DNA of 64,000 nt from Microvirga splendida (GTDB lineage: Bacteria; Pseudomonadota; Alphaproteobacteria; Rhizobiales; Beijerinckiaceae). This document shows positions 45,370 through 52,746 of the stretch, one piece after another (positions within the stretch are counted from its first letter, which is position 1; every line of letters begins with the position of its first letter). The notes below the pieces were generated by a model, which saw only the letters and a list, made by a program, of their open reading frames with translations, ran no database searches and was not told where the DNA came from. The DNA lies in contig NZ_JAELXT010000002.1 of NCBI RefSeq assembly GCF_016427565.1, forward strand, positions 248,001-312,000, written 5' to 3'. The position numbers and the translations under genes were made by a program.

Positions 45370-45861
45370 ATGGCGGAAGCGAAGAAGCCACGAGCCAAGA
45401 GAGCAACGAAGGCCGACAGCCCAGAGCTGAAGGCCGATCTCGTCGAGCTGGCGGCCGCTCCGGCCACCGCGGCCCTGGAAGTGGTGACAGCTGCCAAGGC
45501 TGCGACACAGCCGAAGGCACCCGAGGTGAAGCCCGTCGCACCTGAAGCTCTCTTCTCTTCGGCGAAGAAGCAGGGCGACGCCTTCCGCCAAGCCGTCGGC
45601 GAGGCAGCCAAGGGTGCGCTGGAAGTCAACGGCAAGATCATCGACGCCCTGAACGTCCAGAGCAGCGCTGCTCTCGACCTCTGGCGTTCGGCGTTCAGCC
45701 CTGCTCCCCTCCCTGAGGCCCTCAAGGCGCAAAGCCAGGCGACGCGCCAGGCCTACGAAGCGGCTTCGGCCCAGTGGAAGGACATCGCAGAGTCGACGGC
45801 GCTCTGGTTCACCAAGAGCCTGGAGCCCCTGCACTCGGCCTTTCAGCGGCCGGGGCGTTGA
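45370..45861 (+). CDS. Second phasin-like protein
   Basis: 163 aa. N-terminus is Lys/Arg/Ala-rich (AEAKKPRAKRATKAD), resembling DNA- or granule-binding phasin tails. The middle is Ala/Val/Pro-rich, and the rest is amphipathic helix: FRQAVGEAAKGALEVNGKII, SSAALDLWRSAFS and QATRQAYEAASAQWKDIAES. 33 bp after the first phasin with no terminator between, so co-transcribed. Terminator at 45893. Assignment as a phasin rests on helix pattern and context. Confidence 0.75.
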   Translation: MAEAKKPRAKRATKADSPELKADLVELAAAPATAALEVVTAAKAATQPKAPEVKPVAPEALFSSAKKQGDAFRQAVGEAAKGALEVNGKIIDALNVQSSAALDLWRSAFSPAPLPEALKAQSQATRQAYEAASAQWKDIAESTALWFTKSLEPLHSAFQRPGR

Positions 45862-45892
45862 ACACGCTACCCGACCGCATGATCATGCGCTA

Positions 45893-45922
45893 AGGCTCGG
45901 CCACATCGGCCGAGCCTTTTTC
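45893..45922 (+). terminator. Terminator after the phasin operon
   Basis: GGCTCGGCC / GGCCGAGCC stem (45894-45902 with 45908-45916) and TTTTT (45917-45921). The start codon of the next gene (Nudix, 45923) follows the T-run by one base. Confidence 0.9.
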
Positions 45923-46354
45923 ATGTCCTCATCACCCATTCCAGCCGTCATCGCCGTCGTCATCCATGAGGATCGGGCCCTGCTGGTGCGCCGAGCCAAC
46001 CCGCCCGATGCCGGCCTGTGGGGCTTCCCCGGCGGGAAGATCGAATTCGGCGAGACGGTCCGTGCGGCAGCCACCCGCGAGCTCCTGGAAGAGACGGGCG
46101 TGCACGCGGAGGCCCAGGACGTCATCACCACGCTCGACATCCTGGTGCCGGATCCTTCCGGAGCGGTTCACCAGCATTACATCCTGATCGCCGTCCGCTG
46201 CCGCTGGATTTCCGGAGTGCCTGTCGCAGGCGACGATGCGCTCGAGGCCGGCTGGGTTACGCTGGCCGACCTTGAACACGACAGGCTCGCCATGAGCGCC
46301 GATGTCGGGGCGATTGCCCGGCGTGCTCAGGCTCTCGCGGCGAATGCGCCCTGA
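45923..46354 (+). CDS. Nudix hydrolase (MutT/ADP-ribose pyrophosphatase-like)
   Basis: 143 aa. Complete Nudix box: GFPGGKIEFGETVRAAATRE with the continuing LLEETGV. Begins AVIAVVIHEDRALLVRR, the usual N-terminal strand. Size fits NDP-sugar or ADP-ribose pyrophosphatases; substrate unknown. The ATG sits directly after the T-run of the phasin terminator, with no room for an SD, so it may be leaderless, rely on readthrough, or be expressed weakly. Confidence 0.88.
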   Translation: MSSSPIPAVIAVVIHEDRALLVRRANPPDAGLWGFPGGKIEFGETVRAAATRELLEETGVHAEAQDVITTLDILVPDPSGAVHQHYILIAVRCRWISGVPVAGDDALEAGWVTLADLEHDRLAMSADVGAIARRAQALAANAP

Positions 46355-46390
46355 GTGTTTTGCGCCGGTCGAACCGGCAACCTCCAGCAT

Positions 46391-46510
46391 TAAGAAAAAA
46401 GGCCCCACCCTGATGCGGGTGAGGCCAAGTCGTTGTCTCTTAACTTGAGGCTGGAAGCTCTAACGTCACAGGTCGATCTGCACATACTTGCTACCCGACC
46501 TCAACCCGCA
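46391..46510 (-). ncRNA. Candidate small RNA on the minus strand
   Basis: A hairpin (GGCC, CACCC / GGGTG, GGCC; 46401-46426) is followed on the minus strand by CCTTTTTTCTT, a good Rho-independent terminator, yet no minus-strand gene lies upstream of it. Just before it are complementary pieces: TTGAGG (46445-46450) with CCTCAA (46499-46504) and AGGTCG (46470-46475) with CGACCT (46496-46501), which compete. 5' end not defined; this is a terminator-based inference. The rest of the 320-bp gap (46511-46674) holds the AT-rich promoter region of the omp gene. Confidence 0.45.
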
Positions 46511-46674
46511 CCCCCGCATCATGGTTGATGAAGAGTAAACTTTCATAAACCGTCAATCATGTTTCGAGTGGTTACACTCAAACGTATTGCAACATTCTCT
46601 CATGTTCTTTTATGACCTCAGCGACAGGCAATTCATGCCTAGCGAATTCTAGCTCACAAGTACGGAATACAATC

Positions 46675-47382
46675 ATGCGTAAATCTGCTCTTGGACTTCT
46701 CGCTGCCACAGCGGCTCTCGGCCTTGCAGCTTCGAACGCCCAGGCGGCCGATCTTCCGTCCCGCTACTCTCCTGCCCCGGCTTACAACGCGCTTCCTGTT
46801 TTCACATGGACCGGCTTCTATGCGGGCCTGAATGCCGGCTACGGCTGGAACGTGGGCGACAGCCGCTTCTACGATCCGACCTTCGGCAGCGTTCCCGGTC
46901 GCCGGCACGGCGGCTTCGTGGGCGGCGCGCAGGCCGGCTACAATTATCAGTTCGGCATGTTCGTGGCCGGCGTGGAGACGGATCTCCAGTATGCCGCCGT
47001 GGGCAACAAGGGCGCCTCGTACGGCACCACCTACTACCCGGGCGACTCGGATGGCTTCTTCGGCACCATCCGCGCCCGCGCCGGCGTGGCCTTCGACCGC
47101 GCTCTGGTCTACGGCACGGGCGGCTTCGCCTATGGCGATGTCGGCGGCAACAGGGGCATTGACCCGGTCCTTGGCCATCACTCAGGCGATGAAGTGAACT
47201 GGGGCTGGACTATCGGCGGCGGCGTCGAATACGCCATCACCAACAACTTCACCGCCAAGGTCGAAGGCCTCTATGTGGACATCGACACGAAGGACAACTT
47301 TGATCGCGGCGGTCGCGTCAACGTCGACCGCGATGCCGAGTTCGGCGTGCTGCGTGCAGGCCTGAACTACAAGTTCAACTGA
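46675..47382 (+). CDS. Outer membrane beta-barrel protein (Omp25/Omp31-like)
   Basis: 235 aa from ATG 46675 (MRKSALGLLAATAALGLAAS), signal peptide to about residue 23 (AQAADL). Typical rhizobial barrel: FTWTGFYAGLNAGYGW, GGFVGGAQAGYNYQFGMFVA, GTIRARAGVAFDRALVYGTG and an end LRAGLNYKFN with the terminal aromatic residue needed for BAM insertion. A small (8-strand) barrel. Function is structural or porin-like. Terminator at 47406. Confidence 0.92.
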   Translation: MRKSALGLLAATAALGLAASNAQAADLPSRYSPAPAYNALPVFTWTGFYAGLNAGYGWNVGDSRFYDPTFGSVPGRRHGGFVGGAQAGYNYQFGMFVAGVETDLQYAAVGNKGASYGTTYYPGDSDGFFGTIRARAGVAFDRALVYGTGGFAYGDVGGNRGIDPVLGHHSGDEVNWGWTIGGGVEYAITNNFTAKVEGLYVDIDTKDNFDRGGRVNVDRDAEFGVLRAGLNYKFN

Positions 47383-47405
47383 TCGTCCGACTTTCTTCGA
47401 AACGC

Positions 47406-47436
47406 AAAGGCCCGGTGGCAGCACCGGGCCTTTTTG
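47406..47436 (+). terminator. Terminator after the omp gene
   Basis: GGCCCGGTG-N4-CACCGGGCC stem (47409-47430) followed by TTTTT. Confidence 0.9.
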
Positions 47437-47460
47437 CATGGATGCGGAGCGGCGCCAGCA

Positions 47461-47841
47461 TCAAGGGTCGTTCACGGCCTTCGGCACCTGAAGACCTTGC
47501 GCCTCGCTTCGTTTGAGGGCCAGCAGCCGCTTGGCGGCGGTGCCGCCCGGATCCGAGGAATACAGTCTCTCGTTGAGCACCTCGATCTGCCAGCGCTGCA
47601 GCTCGAGCAGTGCCTTCAAGGCCTTTACCCGGCTCTGGAGATCGAGAGCATCCTTCAAGGGGTCTGTGTCGTCGCCTGTCATGAAGCCATGACTGCCAAT
47701 ATCGCAATGAATCATGTCTGAACGCGCAATAGGATGAACGTCGATCGGGTGAGACTGCCACGAACAGGCCCGGCAGGCAGGGCCATACGCAAAACGGTAC
47801 TCTTCACGGTCCGGGTCCCGGGCTCGTGCATCGGCAATCAT
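47461..47841 (-). CDS. Small hypothetical protein with short coiled coil
   Basis: Up to 126 aa. The C-terminal half is a likely coiled coil (LDLQSRVKALKALLELQRW then QIEVLNERL). The N-terminus holds CRACSWQSHPIDVHP, a possible Cys/His pair. No strong SD; starts at 47841, 47715 (MIHCDIG) or 47682 (MTGDDTD) are possible. The frame antisense-overlaps nothing else and differs from the Arg-rich shadow frame beside it. No family recognised. Confidence 0.5.
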   Translation of the reverse strand: MIADARARDPDREEYRFAYGPACRACSWQSHPIDVHPIARSDMIHCDIGSHGFMTGDDTDPLKDALDLQSRVKALKALLELQRWQIEVLNERLYSSDPGGTAAKRLLALKRSEAQGLQVPKAVNDP

Positions 47842-48026
47842 GAGAACTCTGCTGTGATGAATGTAAGTGTCTTACAATTCCTGGAAGCTGGCAAGTCTCG
47901 TCGAATGCATTTCACGGGGCAGTAAGAGCCAAGCTGGGCGCTTTTGGGGCCGCAGAACTCATCGGCTCGGAACCCAAGGTGAAGTTCGGCAGTTCCACCG
48001 GCACAGCTTGGAAAGAGAATGACCTC

Positions 48027-48200
48027 ATGCCAGACACTCGCCATGAAACGGAAGCGGACAAAATTCTGTCCGCCTTGAGCCTCACCGTCCCCGACGAGCA
48101 GGCCCTGCTGCAGGGTCGGCGCCTCCTGGCCGAGGCCCTGGAGCAGGCGGAGCGCCGCGGGCGCCAGATTCTTGGAAATCAGAAGGAATCGAGCGGCTGA
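48027..48200 (+). CDS. Small hypothetical protein
   Basis: 57 aa from ATG 48027 (an earlier in-frame start at 47979 is possible). Acidic start, then helix SLTVPDEQALLQGRRLLAEA and LEQAERRGRQIL. The amphipathic character and lack of stops in this high-GC frame are the only support. No family recognised. Confidence 0.4.
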   Translation: MPDTRHETEADKILSALSLTVPDEQALLQGRRLLAEALEQAERRGRQILGNQKESSG

Positions 48201-48413
48201 AGCATCGCCGAGGACGTGGCGCTTCAGCTTTCCGGGCCGGGATTCAGCTTCCGCTAACAGCGGCAGGATAGGATCCATCGCAACCGGCAGACATCCCCTG
48301 CGACATTACAGCGAGGAACGGCCCCATGCCGCGGCACGTTCCTTCCCTGTGCGATAGAGCACAGCTGGCAAAGCTCGGGTGTGATGATCTTCCGGGCGTT
48401 GGAGAATAGGTTG

Positions 48414-48722
48414 ATGCGCTCCTTTCTGATGATAATCTTGGCTGGCACCTTCAGCACGGCAGCAATGGGTGGCGCTCAGGCTCAGTCCGCCGACACCCGC
48501 ATTGCATCCATGCCTTTCAGTGAATGCCTCTCCATCATCAGCGAAGCCGCGCAGGAGATGGACGAGCAGCCTGTCAAGCTCGTCAACACGAGCGATGTGG
48601 TGACAGCCCGCATCCAGGCCTCAGACGGTTTCGTCACCGTCTCGTGCGATCGAAGCGCCAGCAAGATCACCCTTACCAAAAGCCCTGTTCCGGAAGCTGC
48701 CGGAATGACTGCGGCACGCTGA
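48414..48722 (+). CDS. Small exported hypothetical protein
   Basis: 102 aa from ATG 48414 with GGAGAATAGG upstream. Signal peptide MRSFLMIILAGTFSTAAMGG ending near AQAQS, then an ~77-residue periplasmic part with two cysteines (FSECLSIISEA and VTVSCDRS) that could form a disulfide. Short beta-like segments TARIQASDGFVTVSCDR and SKITLTKSPV. No family recognised. Probably monocistronic. Confidence 0.65.
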   Translation: MRSFLMIILAGTFSTAAMGGAQAQSADTRIASMPFSECLSIISEAAQEMDEQPVKLVNTSDVVTARIQASDGFVTVSCDRSASKITLTKSPVPEAAGMTAAR

Positions 48723-49103
48723 TTTCCGCTGTCACAGCCCGCTGGCGGGATGATGGCTGCGAGGCTTGCTGTTCTCCTCGCTCTTTTAGTGAATGAGAAG
48801 TTCGCAACATCAAGAGTCTCACTTGCTCCCGTGGGCAGGGCGAAATTTCTAGGCCCGCACAGCAACTTTCTGCACCGCTCAGGCCCTCCTCGTCTGCAGC
48901 CTTCCAGAGACCGCAATCTCTCGTGAGCCCTGTCGTATTCAGGTCATCGTTTTCTGGTGAGTTTGAGGCCCGGAGTGAAAGAGCTGCGGGCTAATTGATC
49001 AAGTCCTGGGAACCTGGCGTGACGCTTGATGATTCAGGCAGTGACGCACGAGCCGAGAGCGTTTGAGTTTATCCATTTCCTCCCACCATGATGAGGCGAG
49101 ACA
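48723..49103. other. Intergenic stretch without a recognised gene
   Basis: 380 bp between the small exported protein and the hemerythrin-like/phasin gene. I see no terminator with a T-run, no tRNA and no repeat of the two families in this window. A GGGAAC at 49008 was considered for an EcfG promoter but no CGTT follows at the right distance. It presumably holds the promoter of the downstream gene. Confidence 0.5.
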
Positions 49104-49883
49104 ATGCCTACGAAACATTTCAGCCAGACGCCGCCCGATAAGGCGAATGAGCTTTTCGACAAAATCCTTGCAACCTCCGACACCGCGACCAAAACACGTG
49201 AGCGCCTCTTCGCGGACCTGAAGGACGAACTGGAGCTGCTCGCCAGCCTGCAGGAGCAGCATCTCTTCCCGATCCTGCAAAGGCACGGGATGGCGGACCT
49301 GCTCGGCGCCTCGATCAGCGACAACGAGGAGACGGCTTCGTTGCTGGGAGAACTTGCGCTTATGCAAAAGAGCAGCAGCGAGTTTCTCGGCAAGGTCGCG
49401 GAGCTCAGGAAGGCATTCCAGCGACATATCCGCGATGACCGGAAGCAGCTTCTGCCTGCCGTTCTCGAGGTGCTCAGCGACGAGGAGGCCCGAGCTGTTG
49501 CAGACCAGGTCGAGGATGAGCTGGCGCACCTCACCGACACGAAGCAGGTCGAAGCGCGCGCTCCCGCCGATCTGGGCCATGTGGTTCGGAGCAGCCTGGA
49601 CGAGGTCGACGATGCTGTTCGTTTGGGAACGGAAAGCGCGCATACCGTGGCCACCGGCATTCAGGATCTTTCGCAGGAGTGCCTGCGCATGAGCCAGAAG
49701 CGGCTTCAGACGAACCTCGACGGATTCACCAGGCTCGCTCAGTGCCGGTCGCTCCAGGATGTCACCAAGGCTCAGGTATCCCTCATGCAGGACAATCTCG
49801 AGCTGACGCTGCAGAACAGCTTCCGCCTGGCTGACCTCACCGTGAAGCTCGCAGAAAAGGCATCCTGGCGCGGCGGCATCTGA
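49104..49883 (+). CDS. Degenerate hemerythrin-like domain fused to a phasin domain
   Basis: 259 aa. Residues ~12-125 have the four-helix spacing of HHE/hemerythrin proteins: DELELLASLQEQHLFPIL (41-58) and FQRHIRDDRKQLLP (105-118) match the ELxxHxxxEExxlyP and HxxxEExxlxP segments. Most iron ligands are changed (Leu46 for His, Gln50 for Glu, Asp112 for Glu); only His108 is kept. Residues ~155-255 look like a phasin: LDEVDDAVRLGTESAHTVAT and LAQCRSLQDVTKAQVSLMQD. ATG 49104 follows GAGGCGAG. A granule-associated role is inferred. Confidence 0.75.
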   Translation: MPTKHFSQTPPDKANELFDKILATSDTATKTRERLFADLKDELELLASLQEQHLFPILQRHGMADLLGASISDNEETASLLGELALMQKSSSEFLGKVAELRKAFQRHIRDDRKQLLPAVLEVLSDEEARAVADQVEDELAHLTDTKQVEARAPADLGHVVRSSLDEVDDAVRLGTESAHTVATGIQDLSQECLRMSQKRLQTNLDGFTRLAQCRSLQDVTKAQVSLMQDNLELTLQNSFRLADLTVKLAEKASWRGGI

Positions 49884-49920
49884 AGGAAGCCTCCTCTGCC
49901 CTCTTTCCGCGATCGTGCAT

Positions 49921-49949
49921 GGAACGGCACCGGGCTCCGGTGCCGTTCC
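49921..49949 (+). terminator. Long perfect hairpin, possible terminator
   Basis: GGAACGGCACCGG-GCT-CCGGTGCCGTTCC, 13 perfect base pairs with a 3-base loop, 37 bp after the fusion gene. No T-run follows, so termination is uncertain; it may instead protect the mRNA 3' end. Confidence 0.5.
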
Positions 49950-50053
49950 CCTGTGGCCTTGGGATGAACGGCGCAGGGCCCGACTCAGGCTGCCCACGTT
50001 GGACAGCCGGCTTGCGCGGCCTATATGTGGGGCATTCCTGACGAGGCGCATCC

Positions 50054-50299
50054 ATGCCCGAGACCGACGAGCAGACCGACGACAAATTGGACGAGCTTGA
50101 AACCGCAAGCCGCATCAATTTCCGGGATTATCCGAGTTCCGGTCTGGTCGTGATGGCGGCCATCAGTTCGGGCGTGGGATGGATGCTGTACAAATGGCTC
50201 GGCCGCAAGCGCAAGGCCCGCAGCGATGCGCAAAGCGGCTCGACCCAGGCGAACACGACCCCGCAATCAGCAGACAAGCCAGCCGATGAAAACACCTGA
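50054..50299 (+). CDS. Small single-span membrane protein
   Basis: 81 aa. Acidic N-terminus (MPETDEQTDDKLDELETASR), one transmembrane helix around GLVVMAAISSGVGWMLYKWL (about 30-49), then a basic patch GRKRKARSD and a polar Ser/Gln/Thr tail. The positive-inside rule puts the C-terminus in the cytoplasm. No family recognised. Confidence 0.6.
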   Translation: MPETDEQTDDKLDELETASRINFRDYPSSGLVVMAAISSGVGWMLYKWLGRKRKARSDAQSGSTQANTTPQSADKPADENT

Positions 50300-50559
50300 G
50301 CGCAGCTGCCGCCGCTCGCGGGCGTGCCGTAGCGCACGGCCGCCCAAGGAGTTCGGGAGTACCTTCTGACCATCGGCAGGAGGTTGTCGTGGCTCATGGT
50401 GCTGTTTCATTCGTCCTTGGTATAGTCGCTCCCCTGGTTCTGGTGAGTTGGCTGCTTGTGCTGCATTGAAGCGGCCTCTTGCGAGGATTCATCCCAGCAC
50501 CGGATTCGGCGCGAATACTTCCCATACGTAACCTGTCGTTTACCTTTCAGGCGCAGCCT

Positions 50560-50645
50560 TAATGAGTGCCTGACCGGCACGGTCCTCCCTCTGGTCGCAA
50601 GAGCGGCCCTCCTAGAGCGCCATCCGAGACGGCGCTCTTTCTTTG
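50560..50645 (+). ncRNA. Candidate small RNA with CCUCC motifs and orphan terminator
   Basis: In the 713-bp gap 50300-51012, a strong terminator AGAGCGCC-N9-GGCGCTCT plus TTTCTTT (50614-50644) has no gene before it. Upstream are a hairpin GTGCC-TGACC-GGCAC (50566-50580) and two unpaired anti-Shine-Dalgarno-like pieces, GGTCCTCCCTC (50581-50591) and GCCCTCCTAG. Such CCUCC stretches occur in rhizobial trans-acting sRNAs. The 5' end is unknown. The rest of the gap holds no gene I can support. Confidence 0.45.
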
Positions 50646-51012
50646 GACAGTTCATCAGAAGCGAAGATGAGCAGGTTGGAGGCCTGTTGCGAGGAAACCC
50701 AGAACCATCCTTCTTCTCAAAGCATGCCCCAGAGGACGAACTCCTTTTAGTGCTACGCCTGGGAAGGAGAGGAATAAAATAAAATCTCTGCCACGATGTT
50801 GCCTTATTCAACCATCAAAACGGCTGCAACGGACGACAAGTTACTGATCTTGGAAATCCGAAATATTTATGAGCACCGCAAGAAGTGCTTGCCAGTTTGT
50901 TTAGTTACTCAGCGTTTCCTCCCTGCGTAATCGCAGCAAGTTCTTCATAGAACTTCATAACTATTATTCAGAGACCTCGAAAAGGGGCTCGCTTAATTTT
51001 GGGGCAGATAAA

Positions 51013-52590
51013 ATGACTTTGAATCCTTCGGTCGCGCCCGGCGGCAACTTTGACTTGTCCAATTGGAAGATCACCCTGCCTGTCGATAGCAGTGGCGGCC
51101 TCAGCGGCAACGCCATGGAGGTGAAGAACCTCTCCACCTATCAGAACTCCAAGTACTTCTACACCGCTGCCGACGGCGCCATGACCTTCGTGGCCCCGGT
51201 CGACGGTGCCACCACCAGCGGCTCTTCCTATGCCCGTTCCGAGCTGCGCGAGATGAACGGCACCGCGAACGCCGCATGGAACCTCAAGACCGGCGGATTC
51301 ATGAGCGCCACCCTTGAGGTCGACGCCGCTCCGATCCGCGACGGCATGGGCGGCCGCATCATCGTCGGCCAGATCCACGGCCAGGACGACGAGCTGGTGC
51401 GCCTCTATTGGGAGAACGGCAAGCTCTACTTCGCCAACGACCAGGCCGGCTCCAACAACAGCGAGACCAAGTTCTACTTCGTGAATGCGTCCGGCCAGCA
51501 GCCGAGCGTCTCGCTGGACGAGCGCTTCTCCTACACGATCAATGCCAAGGGCAGCACGCTCGAGGTTACGATCTTCGCCGATGGTCAGGTCTACAAGTCG
51601 GTCAGCGCCATCAACAGCGTGTGGCAGTCCGATACCTTCTACTTCAAGGCCGGCGCCTATCTCGGTGCGAATGAGACCAACGGCACGGGCTACGGCCAGA
51701 CCTCCTTCTACGCCCTGAACTTCAACCACGACGGCACGGTGACGACGCCGACACAGCCGACGCCGACGCCTACCCCCACCCCGACTCCTGCGCCGAAGGA
51801 CAACGCGGTCACGGCTGCGGACGACCGCTATGCGGCCACGGAGGACAAGGCTCTGACTGTCAGCGCCGCGCAGGGCGTTCTGGCCAACGACACCGCTGCC
51901 GATGGCGGCAAGGCGGCTGTCGCCGGCACGTTCGCCACCGCTCAGGGCGGCAGCGTGAAGCTCAACGCCGACGGTTCATTCGTCTACACCCCGAAGGCCA
52001 ACTTCTTCGGCTCGGACAGCTTCAGCTACACCGCGAAGGACGCAGACGGCGATACGGATGCCGGTACCGTGACCTTCTCCGTTGCCGATGTGGCGGATAC
52101 GAGCACGCCCAGCACTCCTATGCCCACCACCTCGCAGCCGGTCACCACGAAGACGTTCTCGGGCACCAGCGGCTCGAACAGCCTGACAGGTACGTCCGGC
52201 AACGACCGGATCGAGGGCAAGGGCGGCGACGACAAGATCTGGGCCAAGAACGGCTCCGACGTGCTGATCGGCGGCGCAGGCAAGGACACGTTCACCTTCG
52301 ACACCAAGCCCGGCAGCAAGAACGTGGATGTGATCCTCGACTTCAACGTGGCCGACGACACCATCCGCCTCAACGACACGGCTTTCACCAAGCTCAAGTG
52401 GGGCAAGCTGTCGGCCAGCAGCTTCGTGCTCGGCACCAAGGCATTGGATTCCAACGACCGCATCATCTACAACGACAAGACAGGCGATCTGTCTTACGAC
52501 CAGGACGGCTCGGGCTCCAAGGCGGCGATCAAGTTCGCCGAGATCGCCAACCTCGCCAAGCTCACCGCCGCCGACTTCCTCGTCATCTGA
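51013..52590 (+). CDS. Alginate lyase (polysaccharide lyase family 7) with VCBS/cadherin-like and RTX domains
   Basis: 525 aa, no signal peptide. PL7 jelly-roll domain (about 10-240) carries the three hallmarks: RSELRE (75-80), QIH (120-122) and YFKAGAY (210-216), which line the alginate groove and supply the catalytic Gln/His/Tyr. A Thr-Pro linker (243-261) follows, then a VCBS/cadherin-like domain (ATEDKALTVSAAQGVLANDT, about 265-360) and RTX-type calcium repeats (GNDRIEGKGGDDKI; GSDVLIGGAGKDTFTF). The C-terminus fits type I secretion, though no T1SS genes are near. Cleaves alginate outside the cell. Terminator at 52614. Confidence 0.92.
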   Translation: MTLNPSVAPGGNFDLSNWKITLPVDSSGGLSGNAMEVKNLSTYQNSKYFYTAADGAMTFVAPVDGATTSGSSYARSELREMNGTANAAWNLKTGGFMSATLEVDAAPIRDGMGGRIIVGQIHGQDDELVRLYWENGKLYFANDQAGSNNSETKFYFVNASGQQPSVSLDERFSYTINAKGSTLEVTIFADGQVYKSVSAINSVWQSDTFYFKAGAYLGANETNGTGYGQTSFYALNFNHDGTVTTPTQPTPTPTPTPTPAPKDNAVTAADDRYAATEDKALTVSAAQGVLANDTAADGGKAAVAGTFATAQGGSVKLNADGSFVYTPKANFFGSDSFSYTAKDADGDTDAGTVTFSVADVADTSTPSTPMPTTSQPVTTKTFSGTSGSNSLTGTSGNDRIEGKGGDDKIWAKNGSDVLIGGAGKDTFTFDTKPGSKNVDVILDFNVADDTIRLNDTAFTKLKWGKLSASSFVLGTKALDSNDRIIYNDKTGDLSYDQDGSGSKAAIKFAEIANLAKLTAADFLVI

Positions 52591-52613
52591 CGACAACTTG
52601 CACTCCTGCAGCC

Positions 52614-52647
52614 AAGCGGCCCCGGCTCCACCGGGGCCGCTTTTGTT
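52614..52647 (+). terminator. Terminator after the alginate lyase gene
   Basis: AAGCGGCCCCGG-N5-CCGGGGCCGCTT (52614-52642), 12-bp stem, then TTGTTT. Confidence 0.88.
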
Positions 52648-52746
52648 TGCGCTGAGGTGTTTCGGATCATCCGATGGATCGCGGGATGGCAGCGCAGCAC
52701 CCTTCAGAGGACGATCCTGGTTGGAGCAGCATCATCGGCCCCTTTC

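Noticed and set aside
47375..47761. 128-aa open frame on the minus strand
   Set aside because: Arg-rich shadow of the 47461-47841 frame that also runs through the omp terminator.
49008..49040. EcfG (general stress) promoter from GGGAAC
   Set aside because: No CGTT-type -10 element at 16-17 bases.
50407..50811. 134-aa open frame on the minus strand
   Set aside because: Ser/Arg-rich, no family, weak start, and it crosses the candidate sRNA terminator; treated as chance.
51760..51800. Short tandem repeat (CCGACN/CCNACN type) as a separate element
   Set aside because: It encodes the Thr-Pro linker of the alginate lyase; a low-complexity protein linker explains it.
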